From positions 24,842 to 88,841 of the forward strand of contig CABVSR010000014.1 of NCBI GenBank assembly GCA_902500995.1: DNA of 64,000 bases, in the 5' to 3' direction. Every line of letters begins with the position of its first letter. The stretch's first letter is position 1. Of this stretch, positions 1 through 8,708 are shown one piece after another. A model generated the notes under the pieces. The model searched no databases and was not told where the DNA came from. It saw only the letters and a list, made by a program, of their open reading frames with translations. Position numbers and translations under genes: made by a program. This DNA is from an uncultured Nitrospira sp. GTDB lineage: Bacteria; Nitrospirota; Nitrospiria; Nitrospirales; Nitrospiraceae.

Positions 1-37
1 GTTTCAATCCTCGCCCGTCTGTAAGGACGGGCGCTAT
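1..37 (-). CRISPR. Leader-proximal CRISPR repeat of a type I-C array (array continues off the left edge)
   Basis: Positions 1-10 read GTTTCAATCC, the reverse complement of the GGATTGAAAC end typical of type I-C repeats. Bases 12-19 (CGCCCGTC) pair perfectly with 26-33 (GACGGGCG) around a 6-base loop, the usual repeat hairpin. Only one copy is visible, so the exact right boundary (34 to 37) cannot be fixed. It lies downstream of cas2 on the minus strand, so this is the first repeat after the leader and the spacers lie to the left of the window. Confidence 0.8.
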
Positions 38-215
38 GGCGTTACCAAAAACCTTCGATTTTCAATGAAGTTGGCGGCATGTTCGCGCGAACTTATCGGA
101 CTCACACGGTGCCGGCGACAATCTTCTCTTGCCACCTGAAAAATTCTCCTTTCATCTCATGATCTTCCGCGCTGCGCGAACCCTCCGGGGAATCCGCAGC
201 GCTTGAGGTTCGCGT
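38..215 (-). promoter_or_regulatory. CRISPR leader between cas2 and the array
   Basis: This 178-base non-coding stretch separates cas2 from the first repeat and should hold the array promoter and the integration signals recognised by Cas1-Cas2. It contains a perfect 12-bp palindrome, GTTCGCGCGAAC, at 81-92. It also contains two interleaved 8-bp inverted repeats: 207-214 with 175-182, and 195-202 with 169-176. No convincing open frame is present. The leader role is inferred from position; no transcription start can be read directly. Confidence 0.6.
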
Positions 216-506
216 TTACAAAATCAGTGGCTCGTCAAAATCCACAGAGGTATCCACACCGAAGACCTGCACATATTTTTCTTTGGGTTCTATCAAGCGA
301 TACACTCGCAAGCTATCTTCCTTCTCGTCGATAATTTCGAGAAGACACCGCACAAGTTCTTCAAATTGCATCTCACTTACCGCACACTCGAAGACCGATT
401 TCTGCACTCGTTGTCCGAAATTCTGGCAGGCCTGCGCAACCTTGCGCAGGCGGCGGCGTCCTCCAGCCGATTCTGTCGCCACATCATATGCAACGAGGAC
501 GTTCAT
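216..506 (-). CDS. cas2: CRISPR-associated endonuclease Cas2 (type I-C)
   Basis: Cas2 dimers bridge two Cas1 dimers in the spacer-integration complex. The 96-residue product has the usual Cas2 length and opens with MNVLVAYDVAT, the first beta strand with the conserved Asp of the ferredoxin-like fold. The stretch RRRLRKVAQACQNFGQRVQ is typical of the family. A GGAAGAGGG ribosome site abuts the ATG. It is the last gene of the cas operon, 8 bases after cas1, and the CRISPR leader follows it. Confidence 0.95.
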   Translation of the reverse strand: MNVLVAYDVATESAGGRRRLRKVAQACQNFGQRVQKSVFECAVSEMQFEELVRCLLEIIDEKEDSLRVYRLIEPKEKYVQVFGVDTSVDFDEPLIL

Positions 507-514
507 CCCTCTTC

Positions 515-1546
515 CTATCGATAGAGAAATGGTGGATAGGCGGCCAGGTCTCCGCGCAGCACGCGGGCCAATAAGCGGGCCTGCACGTGGGGAACTAATC
601 CCAATGGCATCTTTTGATCGAGGGCTGGGTGAGTGATCTCTTCTTGCTTCCGCTTTTGATAGGCGACGATCACCTCTTTTCTAGCGGCATCCTCCAGATG
701 CACCGCTCCGCCCGGACGAGCATGAAACTGAGCGGCAACCACTTGGCGTCGATTGATCAAGGTGAGGGCCAGTCGATCGGCGAAGGCACTCCGCAATTCT
801 TCCATCAGATCCAATGCTAGTGCGGCTCGACCAGGACGCAGCGCATGCAGAAATCCCATTTGCGGATCGAGGCCGACTCCTTCCAGCGCCGCCACACAGT
901 CGTTCATCATCAAGGCATACAGAAACGACAGAAGCGCATTGACGGGATCGGTCGGCGGGCGCCGGTTCCGGCCATTCATGGTGAAGGTGGCGCGATCTTC
1001 TCGAACCATGCGGTCGAACGTTGAAAAGTAGTGTCGCGCCGCTTCCCCTTCAAGCCCACGCAGGTGGTCAAGGTCTTCGGAAAGCGGCACACGACCCAGC
1101 ACGTTTGCGAGGGCCTCGGCGGTCTGACGTAACGCGTTGCCGTCGTCCGGCTGATCGCTTTCTCGGGCGGCCCGCAAGACAATCTGCCGGCTGTTCTGGA
1201 TTTTTCCGCCCACGAGGTTCCGTGCGATAGCCAGGGTTGTCGCCTGGTCGCGCATTGCAGTATGTTGCGCGCACCGCAGCAGCACATTGCCTGAGGTCGG
1301 CCCTTCCACGCGAGCCTGAAAGCGGCCGTTCCGGTCGAGGAACACAATGAACCGGCCATCCTGAGCGCATCGCGCCATTGCTGCAGGACTGACTAGCACA
1401 TCGCCGAAACAGACGATGCCGCCCAAGTGGTGTATCGGCACCTGCAACTTCGTTTCCTTTTCAACCTCCACACGTAACGTATCGTGATCCAGTCGGAGAT
1501 AGGCGCCTTCGGTCGTCAGATAGAGCGTGTTGAGCAACTGATGCAT
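515..1546 (-). CDS. cas1: CRISPR-associated integrase Cas1 (type I-C)
   Basis: Cas1 is the metal-dependent integrase that inserts new spacers at the leader end of the array. The 343-residue protein has an N-terminal beta domain and a C-terminal helical domain. The conserved metal ligands are visible as the Glu in GLEGEAARHYF (about residue 166), the His in GFLHALRPGR (234) and the Asp in LALDLMEELR (246). The length matches type I-C Cas1. It sits 13 bases after cas4 and 8 bases before cas2, so the adaptation genes form one block at the end of the operon. Confidence 0.96.
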   Translation of the reverse strand: MHQLLNTLYLTTEGAYLRLDHDTLRVEVEKETKLQVPIHHLGGIVCFGDVLVSPAAMARCAQDGRFIVFLDRNGRFQARVEGPTSGNVLLRCAQHTAMRDQATTLAIARNLVGGKIQNSRQIVLRAARESDQPDDGNALRQTAEALANVLGRVPLSEDLDHLRGLEGEAARHYFSTFDRMVREDRATFTMNGRNRRPPTDPVNALLSFLYALMMNDCVAALEGVGLDPQMGFLHALRPGRAALALDLMEELRSAFADRLALTLINRRQVVAAQFHARPGGAVHLEDAARKEVIVAYQKRKQEEITHPALDQKMPLGLVPHVQARLLARVLRGDLAAYPPFLYR

Positions 1547-1559
1547 CGGAGTCTTACGA

Positions 1560-2186
1560 CTAGTCCTTTACGACAAACAAATTGCGGATCAACGCCGCTG
1601 CACGCTGCTGTTCGACGATCACCGATGGCATGCAAGCTTCACTCAGCGAGCAATGCTTACACCGTGCATCATTCACAGGGGGTGGGATCGTCTTGCTGGC
1701 AAGCATGGAGCGGATCGCTGTCACAACTTCCGCCACCCGTGTTCGTATTTCAAACGTAAGGATGACTTCGCGTCGTCTGCGGGATTTGTGGTGAAAGATG
1801 GCGCCGCGCGGAACGCTCCGGTTCAGCATTTCCTCCAGACACATGGCCTGAGCGCAAAGTTGCAGGTCATCGTGCTCCTTTTCGCGGCGAGGGCCATGTT
1901 TGTACTCGACGGGATATGGGACATCGCCATGAAACTCCACCACATCTGCTTTTCCCACCAGGCCAAGCCGTTTTGACCACAATGGCATCGCCCGTTCCAC
2001 TCGCACCCCCTCCACCACTTCGGACTCCGGCTCATCCACACGTTGATGTACTGCCTGTCCGCGCATGGTGTAGACATTTTCGTCAAACGTCTGCTCGACA
2101 TGGATCAAGGCACACTGCCGCGGGCAATAGCTGTAGTGCTCCAGAGCGGAAATCATGATGAGATCGTCTTGATCCGATGCGGCCAC
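1560..2186 (-). CDS. cas4: CRISPR-associated exonuclease Cas4
   Basis: Cas4 is a RecB-family nuclease that trims prespacers and helps select PAM-bearing ends for Cas1-Cas2. The 208-residue protein has the four cysteines expected to hold a 4Fe-4S cluster: Cys21 in SYCPRQC, and Cys176, Cys179 and Cys185 in CKHCSLSEAC. The region around VEFHGDVPYPVEYKHG carries the RecB-type Asp...Glu-x-Lys active site. The start is GTG, overlapping the cas7 stop codon by one base, with AAGGTTGG upstream. This tight coupling supports the chosen start. Confidence 0.93.
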   Translation of the reverse strand: MAASDQDDLIMISALEHYSYCPRQCALIHVEQTFDENVYTMRGQAVHQRVDEPESEVVEGVRVERAMPLWSKRLGLVGKADVVEFHGDVPYPVEYKHGPRREKEHDDLQLCAQAMCLEEMLNRSVPRGAIFHHKSRRRREVILTFEIRTRVAEVVTAIRSMLASKTIPPPVNDARCKHCSLSEACMPSVIVEQQRAAALIRNLFVVKD

Positions 2187-3124
2187 TATCCAACCTTGCT
2201 GATAAAGGTTACCCCCGGAAAGTCGTTCATTGGCCCTACTATCGGTGCTGTAACTGCATAGTCGTTAAAATTTCTGGGCGGGCCATCGCTGCCATTCGTT
2301 CGACGGATCTGGATAAGTTCAAATAGTTTGTGCGCGGGGGCGTTGCCAAGCTCCGAATCATGTTTAAAGATGTAAAGTCCTCGCGTTGTCATTTCACCCC
2401 TCGCGGCTGAACGGTCGTGCTCGAACATACTGCTGAGGGCCGTCCAAAGAAGATCAAGATCGATGTCGGAGAAATGGGTCTGCTTCGCTATGAAGGACGA
2501 AACAAAGCCATGCGCCAAATAAAGCCCATATGGAACGGTAAACTTTCGTCCCATGGTTCGTTCCTTCTCTAGATCCTTTTCATTAGTAACAGCCATACGT
2601 GTGATCGAATGTTCAAGTGTGACAATGGGATCAATCGAGCGAGCAAAAGTGAGCTGCACCGGGCCGCGTACTTGACCGGCAGTTCTCTTAAGTTTGCTCT
2701 CGCTATCCTCGTCTCCAGTTGACATGACGGCGCCAAATGTACGGACATCAAAAAAGTTATCGCACATCCACTCCCGCGCAATGTCCTCATAATGCTGCTC
2801 AGGCTTAGGATTCTTTTTCTTATCTTTTTGCCACGCTTGCCAGGCAGCAAGGGCAGCTTTGACACGCTCACTCTGTTCATAAGCAAGCTCGATTCTCTGA
2901 TTCAGAACCGCCTTTTCTTTGATAAAAATATGAAAAGATGGCTGGTCACTCTTAACCATTTCGACATAGTTGCGAATCTTTCTTTTAAGACTCACATCTG
3001 TAACTAAGCCAAGGCCCGTTTCAGCATCTAGTCGAGGCAAATTCCCAGCATCAGGGTCGCCGTTGGGGTTTCCGTCCTTCACATCAAACAACAGCACAAA
3101 GTCGTAGCGATTCTGAATGGCCAT
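2186..3124 (-). CDS. cas7: Type I-C Cascade backbone subunit Cas7 (Csd2)
   Basis: Cas7 subunits polymerise along the crRNA to form the Cascade backbone. The 312-residue product begins with an RRM-like strand, followed by [15 protein letters not shown], the hallmark Asn-Pro-x-Gly-Asp motif of Csd2/Cas7c. [18 protein letters not shown] is also typical of the family. A GGGAGAG site precedes the ATG, 2 bases after cas8c. The gene is noticeably A+T-richer than most of the window, for example around 2800-2960, which suits a horizontally acquired operon. Confidence 0.95.
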   Translation of the reverse strand: MAIQNRYDFVLLFDVKDGNPNGDPDAGNLPRLDAETGLGLVTDVSLKRKIRNYVEMVKSDQPSFHIFIKEKAVLNQRIELAYEQSERVKAALAAWQAWQKDKKKNPKPEQHYEDIAREWMCDNFFDVRTFGAVMSTGDEDSESKLKRTAGQVRGPVQLTFARSIDPIVTLEHSITRMAVTNEKDLEKERTMGRKFTVPYGLYLAHGFVSSFIAKQTHFSDIDLDLLWTALSSMFEHDRSAARGEMTTRGLYIFKHDSELGNAPAHKLFELIQIRRTNGSDGPPRNFNDYAVTAPIVGPMNDFPGVTFISKVG

Positions 3125-3126
3125 GG

Positions 3127-4881
3127 TTACTCTCCCTGTTGATTTGCAGTGGTTTTCGCGAACAATGCCTGGCGTTGATGGTAGTACCCGATCGCAAAGC
3201 GTCCTTGATCACCAAGGCTCATATGAGCAGGGAAGTCGTTCACTTCCTCCATAATCTGGCCGATCAGACGCTCAAAACTTACTTTCCGTCCTGGATTCTG
3301 AAGCTTTGCGAGGTGATGGTTCTTTAATTTCATGAGAGTAGGAAATACTGTCACGGGCGTGGCTGACGCTGATCCATAGAAGCGATCACGAATCGTGGCA
3401 TTGAGTCCGGGATTTGCCTCCTCCTGAGCTTTTTCAAGGACCGCAAACAGGCACCCCAGGCGATACCCTGAATTTCGGTTGCTTAGATCAAGTGCCACGG
3501 CAATCTCCTTTTCGTGTGACATTTGTATGGTACGGTTCTGACGGTTCAAATACGCCTTGAGAATGGCCGCGCGCGGATACGTTACCTCGCGTTCAGCCCG
3601 GATGCGGCGCACAGCGTTTTGCAGCAACGATGCAGGATATCGCTGCCCCGAGAGAATAGCTTGCATGAGTTCTCCGCCAAGATTAGGCGGAATATTGTCG
3701 CTCTTATTCTGTACAGCGGTAGCCACAAGAAGTCGGAATACGGAAAGGCAAGGCTTCTCGTATGGCGGGCGATCAATCTCAATGTCAACGAAATGCTGTT
3801 GAATGGTTTTCGCCAATGCTGCCACGGTGCCGACATGCCAAAAGCGAATGGCGATACGCGCAGCATTAGGGCTTAGCCCAAGTACAAAAAAGCGTGTCTG
3901 ATCATCATCGACGGGTGCCACACCATGGCGTGGCGCTTGGTATAGCGCCTTGAGGGCTCGCACCGCACGATCGGGATCATCCTTTGGCGGCTCAGCGAAA
4001 AGATCAGCGAACTGATCCTCTAATGAACTGGGTTGATCTGCCCAGAATACAGTAGATGCATCGCCCACCTGAATGCGTTGTTTGCTGTCTCTTGCCAACA
4101 GGCAATTGACCGCTGTGGTGTAGGCGAACGCGGCCTTCTCCCCAACCGGCGCATTGGAGCCTTGCTTCTTACCCCACGAAGTAAAGGAAGGCAGATTAAA
4201 GGACACGACATTGGCTCCGGATGTTTGAGCGCCCCATACGCCTTTAATGGCAGGATGCAGACGTTCAATTTGTGTCGCTTTTCCTGTGATGAGGCAGATG
4301 CCATCCCCATCTTGTGCACTCTCCGCTTCCGTCATGGCATCACTTACTGATGGGCGCTGACACACCAGTTCGAGATCACCTTGCAAACGAAACGTCATAT
4401 TTGGATTGGTACTTCTGATCTCTTCCCACACCTCACCAAACCGCTGCAGGTCGGCAGGTTTTGTGTTATCGAAGAACTTTAAAACAGCCCGCACACCTTC
4501 ATCGGCTTGAACTCTTTCCGGCAAAGCTTTCACGGCATCAACGAATGCCGCATGCATTTCTTTCAAGCGGTCCCCATAATCTCCTTCCTTGCCTTTTCCT
4601 TTCCTGTCAGCCAGCTTCTTCTCGTCGGGCAACCCGAGGACGTACTCGGCATTGCCCCACAGTATATTGGCAGCTACATTGACAGACTTTTTTGCTGCTT
4701 GCGGAAGAAGATAATTCTTTGCTCGCTTCTTTTTTCCATCGAGACTGCGAGTATCTTCGATCTGAACGACCGAGCCGGTCTTGCTCACCTCGATCACAAA
4801 TGGAATTTCCCTAGACTCGAACCCCTCTCGTGGCAGCTCGGGTTTACGTTGATAGTAGTCGTACAGTGCCTGAAGGATCAT
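3127..4881 (-). CDS. cas8c: Type I-C Cascade large subunit Cas8c (Csd1)
   Basis: Cas8c is the large subunit of type I-C Cascade and recognises the PAM during DNA targeting. The 584-residue protein begins [12 protein letters not shown], the usual start of Csd1, and contains [22 protein letters not shown] and [21 protein letters not shown], regions characteristic of the family. I chose the ATG at 4881 because GAGGAGG lies 8 bases upstream and the resulting ATGA overlaps the cas5 stop. An in-frame codon 24 bases earlier is less likely. In other type I-C systems the small Cas11 subunit is made from an internal start in this gene; I did not identify that start here. Confidence 0.94.
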   Translation of the reverse strand: MILQALYDYYQRKPELPREGFESREIPFVIEVSKTGSVVQIEDTRSLDGKKKRAKNYLLPQAAKKSVNVAANILWGNAEYVLGLPDEKKLADRKGKGKEGDYGDRLKEMHAAFVDAVKALPERVQADEGVRAVLKFFDNTKPADLQRFGEVWEEIRSTNPNMTFRLQGDLELVCQRPSVSDAMTEAESAQDGDGICLITGKATQIERLHPAIKGVWGAQTSGANVVSFNLPSFTSWGKKQGSNAPVGEKAAFAYTTAVNCLLARDSKQRIQVGDASTVFWADQPSSLEDQFADLFAEPPKDDPDRAVRALKALYQAPRHGVAPVDDDQTRFFVLGLSPNAARIAIRFWHVGTVAALAKTIQQHFVDIEIDRPPYEKPCLSVFRLLVATAVQNKSDNIPPNLGGELMQAILSGQRYPASLLQNAVRRIRAEREVTYPRAAILKAYLNRQNRTIQMSHEKEIAVALDLSNRNSGYRLGCLFAVLEKAQEEANPGLNATIRDRFYGSASATPVTVFPTLMKLKNHHLAKLQNPGRKVSFERLIGQIMEEVNDFPAHMSLGDQGRFAIGYYHQRQALFAKTTANQQGE

Positions 4882-5615
4882 CCCCGCACCTCCTCGCTTT
4901 CCCATGCAGGGACCATGACGGTACCATTCACCAAACGGGCCTGGAAGAAGCGCGGTTTGGGATCAGCGGGATCGCTGTAATCCATGTCGTACAGCATCCA
5001 GCCAAGATGCCGCGTTTCTTCGATAGGCGCAGGCTCAGTCTGCACGTCAGCTACTAACCTGAATGCGCAGGCAAACTCGCGGCAACCGAGATAAGGCTGA
5101 TTAACGCACTGTCCCCGTGAAGCACGTCTCTCAAACATGCTCATGAACTTCACCGCGTTGTTGTCGGGCAACGCGAGCAGATCTGCCTCGCCACTACTAA
5201 TTGGAACCTTGGAGAGATGCGGAAAGTACGGTTTATGAAAGCTTGGGTCGCTGAGTTCAAAGTGCGCATGGATGCGATAGGCCACGTCTCGCAGAAATAG
5301 TCCCGCTCGTTGTTGGCGCTCGTCTTCAACATAGATCCCTAGGTCGCCGGAGCCAATGCTCATCGCAGCTTGAACATTCCGCGTTGAAGCCACAGCCCCT
5401 ACTTCATTCCGCCGGACACTGATCCACGTGATCGGTTTCAGCACTTCGATCTTGGTCACTCGCCAACGGATGGCTGGTTTCCAGATGATCGCCTCAAAGA
5501 TCGCTCGGGCAGCCGATGGTGTCATCACGTCGTAAGAGACACGCTCGACCTTCATTTCTGGTCGCGTAAAGCAGGCAAAGTCTCCCGCCACTTCAAGACA
5601 ATAGGATTTGCGCAT
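4878..5615 (-). CDS. cas5: Type I-C crRNA endonuclease and Cascade subunit Cas5c (Cas5d)
   Basis: In type I-C systems, which lack Cas6, Cas5c cuts the pre-crRNA at the base of the repeat hairpin and caps the 5' handle. The 245-residue protein has the family's N-terminal pattern (VAGDFACFTRPEMKVERVSYDVMTPSAA in outline, with the Tyr typical of the active-site region) and LRDVAYRIHAHFEL in the middle, where the catalytic basic residues lie in homologues. I favour the ATG at 5615 because AGGAAC precedes it; an upstream ATG at 5627 overlaps the cas3 stop as ATGA and is possible. No cas6 is present, consistent with this role. Confidence 0.93.
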   Translation of the reverse strand: MRKSYCLEVAGDFACFTRPEMKVERVSYDVMTPSAARAIFEAIIWKPAIRWRVTKIEVLKPITWISVRRNEVGAVASTRNVQAAMSIGSGDLGIYVEDERQQRAGLFLRDVAYRIHAHFELSDPSFHKPYFPHLSKVPISSGEADLLALPDNNAVKFMSMFERRASRGQCVNQPYLGCREFACAFRLVADVQTEPAPIEETRHLGWMLYDMDYSDPADPKPRFFQARLVNGTVMVPAWESEEVRG

Positions 5616-5623
5616 AGCGTTCC

Positions 5624-7864
5624 TCATACAATCAGTTGAGTTACATCCAATGTGCCGCCCACAGTCACACCGATTTTGTCATCGTATAGAGTGCTAACCG
5701 CCTGACCAAAGATCCCAGGGTAAACCTCTGATACTTCTCCGTCTGCGACGAGTTTGTCGACCACACGGCGAGGAAGGTTGACGCTATATCGTTGCAACTT
5801 GCGCATGAGCCAGCGCTCAGGCCCATCCCTCTTGAGTTTTCCGAGCAGCGTTTGGCTTTCGCCATACCAGACAAGGATGGCTTGGGTCTCGACATCATCG
5901 ATGAGCCTGAACCTCTCAGCGGCGGTGCGGAATTGAATTTTAAGCTCTCTCGCATCTCTGGTCAGCAAATCGCTAATGCCATATTTATCGAGCGAGTCTG
6001 CCATTCCATAGAAATGCTCGAAATATTGGGTGAACAATCCTCTCCTCATGGGGTCAACTCCGCTGCCGCTCATGAGGCTGATCGTTGTTTGCTCTGCCTT
6101 TCGAAGCGTGCCGGGAGGCGACTGTTTTGGCGGCATGAACACAACGACTTTGCCGCGATTCAGTCGGCCCTCGCGGTTACAGCGCCCGGCAGCCTGGGCA
6201 ATTGAGTCCAAGCCGGATAGGGCGCGGTATACCACAGGGAAATCGATATCCACACCGGCCTCGACGAGCTGTGTGCTGATGACACGCGTTGGGACGTTCT
6301 TCCTTAATCGTTCTCGTATGTCTTTAATGACCAATGATCGATGTTCTCCGCACATCGCAGCCGACAGATGAAAGGTGCCGTCCGGCATGAGCCGGTGCAA
6401 TTCGCGACAGTTCGATCTGGTATTCACCACGGCCAAGACCGAATCATGCGTCGTTAGTTCAGCGGCGATTTCTTCCCATTCCTGCCGCGCATGAAAGTCT
6501 TTCGGCATCTCGACTGTCACACGTTCCAGGTCGCGGTACAGTGCATTCGGGTCTGCGATGATTTCATGCACACGATTCAGCCCTCGAAAAGTCCACCCGA
6601 GCCCTTCGCGCGAGTACAAGGCAGGTTGAGTCGCAGTAGACAGAACGAACGTGACGCCATAGTGCTGTGCCAAGAGGTTGATGATGTCTAGGATTGGCTG
6701 CATGAACTCTAGGGCCAGAAGCTGCGCCTCATCCAGAACCACAACGCTGTTCACGATGTTGTGAAGCTTGCGACAAGCAGAAGTCCTGGCCGCGAATAGC
6801 GACTCAAAAAACTGCACATTGGTTGTGACAATTACAGGTGCATCCCAGTTTTCTGAGGCCAAGCGGCTTTTGGCGGTTTCCTTCTCCGGATCCAGATTAC
6901 TGTGATGTTCAACAACGCTATCACCAAAGATGCCTCTGAACACTCCGGCCGTCTGCTCGATGATGCTGGTGTAGGGGATGACGTATATGACTCGGCGTTT
7001 CTTGTATTGAACTGCATGCATAAGGGCGAAGGTTAAACTTGACAGTGTCTTACCACCACCAGTTGGAACGGTAAGTGAGAAGATACCGGGCGAGTCTGAG
7101 GCACGTTCGCTGCACTGCCGAAGGACGTCGGCTCTCGCGCGGTTGACGACAGATGGCATAGCCCCAGCGGTCAGCATCGTCATGTGTTGATTCAGTTGAT
7201 CAAGCAGCATGCTCAAAGAAAGGAACTGCCCACGAGGCAACGCGGTCTTACCGTTCATGAAGCTCTCTGTATCAAGGAAGTCACCGTCAACCAGACAGGA
7301 AAAGAGCATCCGCAGCCAAAGTGCAAGGCCGGTTTCTCCGCCCAATGGTTTGTTGCTTGGAATAATCGCAGGATGAAGCACATCAGCAGGAACCCTCGCG
7401 CTAGAGATAGCTTTCAAGTGCTGCTTATCTTCTAGGCGGTTAGAAAGAGATGAAAGGGCATGCTCGTCCGCATGCCAATCCGGCAAGCCAGCATGATGAC
7501 CAGCGATCAGATAGGCCAGAATCCTCCCTTTCACGCCGAGCTCCTCGAGAGCATGGAGCGCGCCGGCGGAAGAGTGATTCACCCGTCCCTTCCCGCCTTC
7601 AATATGCGCTTCTGGATCAAAACCACTTTCACGAGCTATATAGCCTTGGAAGGCCGAAGAATACTTTCCGAGGTCGTGCCAGAGTCCTGCCAACTGCCCC
7701 CAATCCGAAGCCCCAAAGTCTGAGGCATACCCACCTGTGAGAGCAGCCACCGCACGCAGATGATCGTCAAGATCATGAATAACAAACGATCCATCAGCAC
7801 TCGCACGGACGTGCGCCAGATAATGCCTTTTAGATTCCTCTGAATAAAACTCAGTTGAATTCAT
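5624..7864 (-). CDS. cas3: CRISPR-associated helicase-nuclease Cas3
   Basis: Cas3 is recruited by target-bound Cascade to nick, unwind and degrade DNA. The 746-residue product carries an N-terminal HD nuclease domain (WHDLGK at 62-67; further His at GHHAG near 122) and an SF2 helicase with Walker A GGGKT (269-273), DEAQ box (378-381) and motif III STATQ (409-413). The RNVPTRVISTQLVEAGVD region is motif V-like. Nuclease and helicase are fused, as usual for type I-C. The start has an AAAGGTG site about 13 bases upstream, inside the end of the small gene before it, suggesting shared transcription. Confidence 0.96.
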   Translation of the reverse strand: MNSTEFYSEESKRHYLAHVRASADGSFVIHDLDDHLRAVAALTGGYASDFGASDWGQLAGLWHDLGKYSSAFQGYIARESGFDPEAHIEGGKGRVNHSSAGALHALEELGVKGRILAYLIAGHHAGLPDWHADEHALSSLSNRLEDKQHLKAISSARVPADVLHPAIIPSNKPLGGETGLALWLRMLFSCLVDGDFLDTESFMNGKTALPRGQFLSLSMLLDQLNQHMTMLTAGAMPSVVNRARADVLRQCSERASDSPGIFSLTVPTGGGKTLSSLTFALMHAVQYKKRRVIYVIPYTSIIEQTAGVFRGIFGDSVVEHHSNLDPEKETAKSRLASENWDAPVIVTTNVQFFESLFAARTSACRKLHNIVNSVVVLDEAQLLALEFMQPILDIINLLAQHYGVTFVLSTATQPALYSREGLGWTFRGLNRVHEIIADPNALYRDLERVTVEMPKDFHARQEWEEIAAELTTHDSVLAVVNTRSNCRELHRLMPDGTFHLSAAMCGEHRSLVIKDIRERLRKNVPTRVISTQLVEAGVDIDFPVVYRALSGLDSIAQAAGRCNREGRLNRGKVVVFMPPKQSPPGTLRKAEQTTISLMSGSGVDPMRRGLFTQYFEHFYGMADSLDKYGISDLLTRDARELKIQFRTAAERFRLIDDVETQAILVWYGESQTLLGKLKRDGPERWLMRKLQRYSVNLPRRVVDKLVADGEVSEVYPGIFGQAVSTLYDDKIGVTVGGTLDVTQLIV

Positions 7865-7883
7865 GTGCGATGGTCACACCTTT

Positions 7884-8138
7884 CTACGACATTTCTTCGA
7901 CGTTCCTGCTGCCAATCTGCCTGAAAACCGCTACGCACTCATCCTTCGGCTGGCGCCTCAGAATACACGTGAAGAACTTCTTTTCATCCTTCTGCATTCT
8001 CCTGACTGGTTCACCTTTCGAAGCCGGCGACTCCATCGGTTCAGCAGCCGTGCGTTTGGACAGGCTGAAGATTGCGCCCACCGCGAGAGCGACCATCGCT
8101 TTCCCCAACTGGCGTCGATCCAAGGTTTGCTGATTCAT
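7884..8138 (-). CDS. Small hypothetical protein with N-terminal membrane or export segment, upstream of cas3
   Basis: This 84-residue frame starts at an ATG preceded by AAAGGGTGGGACAAG, a good ribosome site, and stops 19 bases before cas3. The N-terminus reads DRRQLGKAMVALAVGAIF: two arginines followed by about 15 hydrophobic residues. This could be a Tat-like or plain signal, or one membrane span. The remainder is basic, with Cys in FFTCILRRQPKDEC. I do not recognise the family. The spacing and shared strand suggest cotranscription with the cas operon, but a chance frame is not excluded. Confidence 0.45.
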   Translation of the reverse strand: MNQQTLDRRQLGKAMVALAVGAIFSLSKRTAAEPMESPASKGEPVRRMQKDEKKFFTCILRRQPKDECVAVFRQIGSRNVEEMS

Positions 8139-8187
8139 CTTGTCCCACCCTTTCACTCGCGCATCCATCACCATCGACATCCACGAT

Positions 8188-8487
8188 TCATCTTGTTGCT
8201 TCTTCTGCATCGGTTTCTTCGCCGTACGGCGTGTCCATTCTGCCCACCATCCAAATCGTTTCGTCAGGATCAAACTGGTCATCCTCACGCGCCAGCGGCA
8301 CCGCGATGCAATGGCCATCCTTGCTATGCCGTTTCAACTCTGACTCCGTCACCGCAAGGTACACATCCCGATTGCATTGGAAACAATGCCGCACGCTTGC
8401 TTGAGCCGTCGGCTCTAGCTGCTTCCAGAGTTGCGGACAGATAAATGCGAATCGGCATCTGATCCTCGCTTCGTCATCCCAACCCAT
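8188..8487 (-). CDS. Small Cys-rich hypothetical protein, possible start of the cas transcript
   Basis: The 99-residue product starts at an ATG with GGGAGGA five bases upstream. It holds four cysteines in a zinc-site-like arrangement: C11, C17 (FICPQLW), C35 and C38 (HCFQC). Then come ELKRHSKDGHC and an acidic tail. The CPxxWxxLxxT...C..C...V...EL..H pattern resembles a widespread uncharacterised small protein, which I recall only generally and cannot name. It ends 49 bases before the 84-aa gene on the same strand. A metal-binding role is an inference from the cysteines. Confidence 0.6.
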   Translation of the reverse strand: MGWDDEARIRCRFAFICPQLWKQLEPTAQASVRHCFQCNRDVYLAVTESELKRHSKDGHCIAVPLAREDDQFDPDETIWMVGRMDTPYGEETDAEEATR

Positions 8488-8570
8488 CTCATCCTCCCAA
8501 CGGCAGCGCACTGTAGCAAACACGATGACAGCCGTCCCGCAAAAAATTTCGATTTATGCCTAGGTGAAAG

Positions 8571-8584
8571 CCTAAACCTTTAGG
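8571..8584. repeat. Short inverted repeat CCTAAA-CC-TTTAGG
   Basis: Six-base perfect arms with a two-base spacer in the divergent spacer. It resembles a small operator, though chance occurrence of arms this short is plausible. Confidence 0.35.
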
Positions 8585-8609
8585 TTCCTGCCGCGTACCG
8601 TACCATTGC

Positions 8610-8632
8610 GTTGTGACATCCGGGGTCACAAC
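8610..8632. repeat. Inverted repeat GTTGTGAC-7-GTCACAAC
   Basis: Eight-base perfect arms (8610-8617 and 8625-8632) flank the 7-base spacer ATCCGGG. The geometry resembles a dimeric regulator site. It lies 188 bases upstream of the caspase start. Confidence 0.5.
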
Positions 8633-8684
8633 TGGGGCGGATTCACAAAATATTTTTCGTAGCAAGACGGGCGACATCCCCGAG

Positions 8685-8708
8685 CAGAAAATACAGGTAT
8701 TTTCTGCG
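8685..8708. repeat. Near-continuous 24-bp palindrome, 11-bp arms with 2-base centre
   Basis: GCAGAAAATAC (8685-8695) and GTATTTTCTGC (8698-8708) are perfect reverse complements separated by AG. Eleven matched pairs with a two-base centre are unlikely by chance. There is no T-tract after it, so a terminator is unlikely; the two-base loop also disfavours an RNA hairpin. A DNA operator for the caspase gene or the cas side is the more natural reading. Confidence 0.6.

Noticed and set aside
283-636. Plus-strand frame over cas2 and the end of cas1
   Set aside because: The overlapping minus-strand cas genes are certain; this frame has no support.
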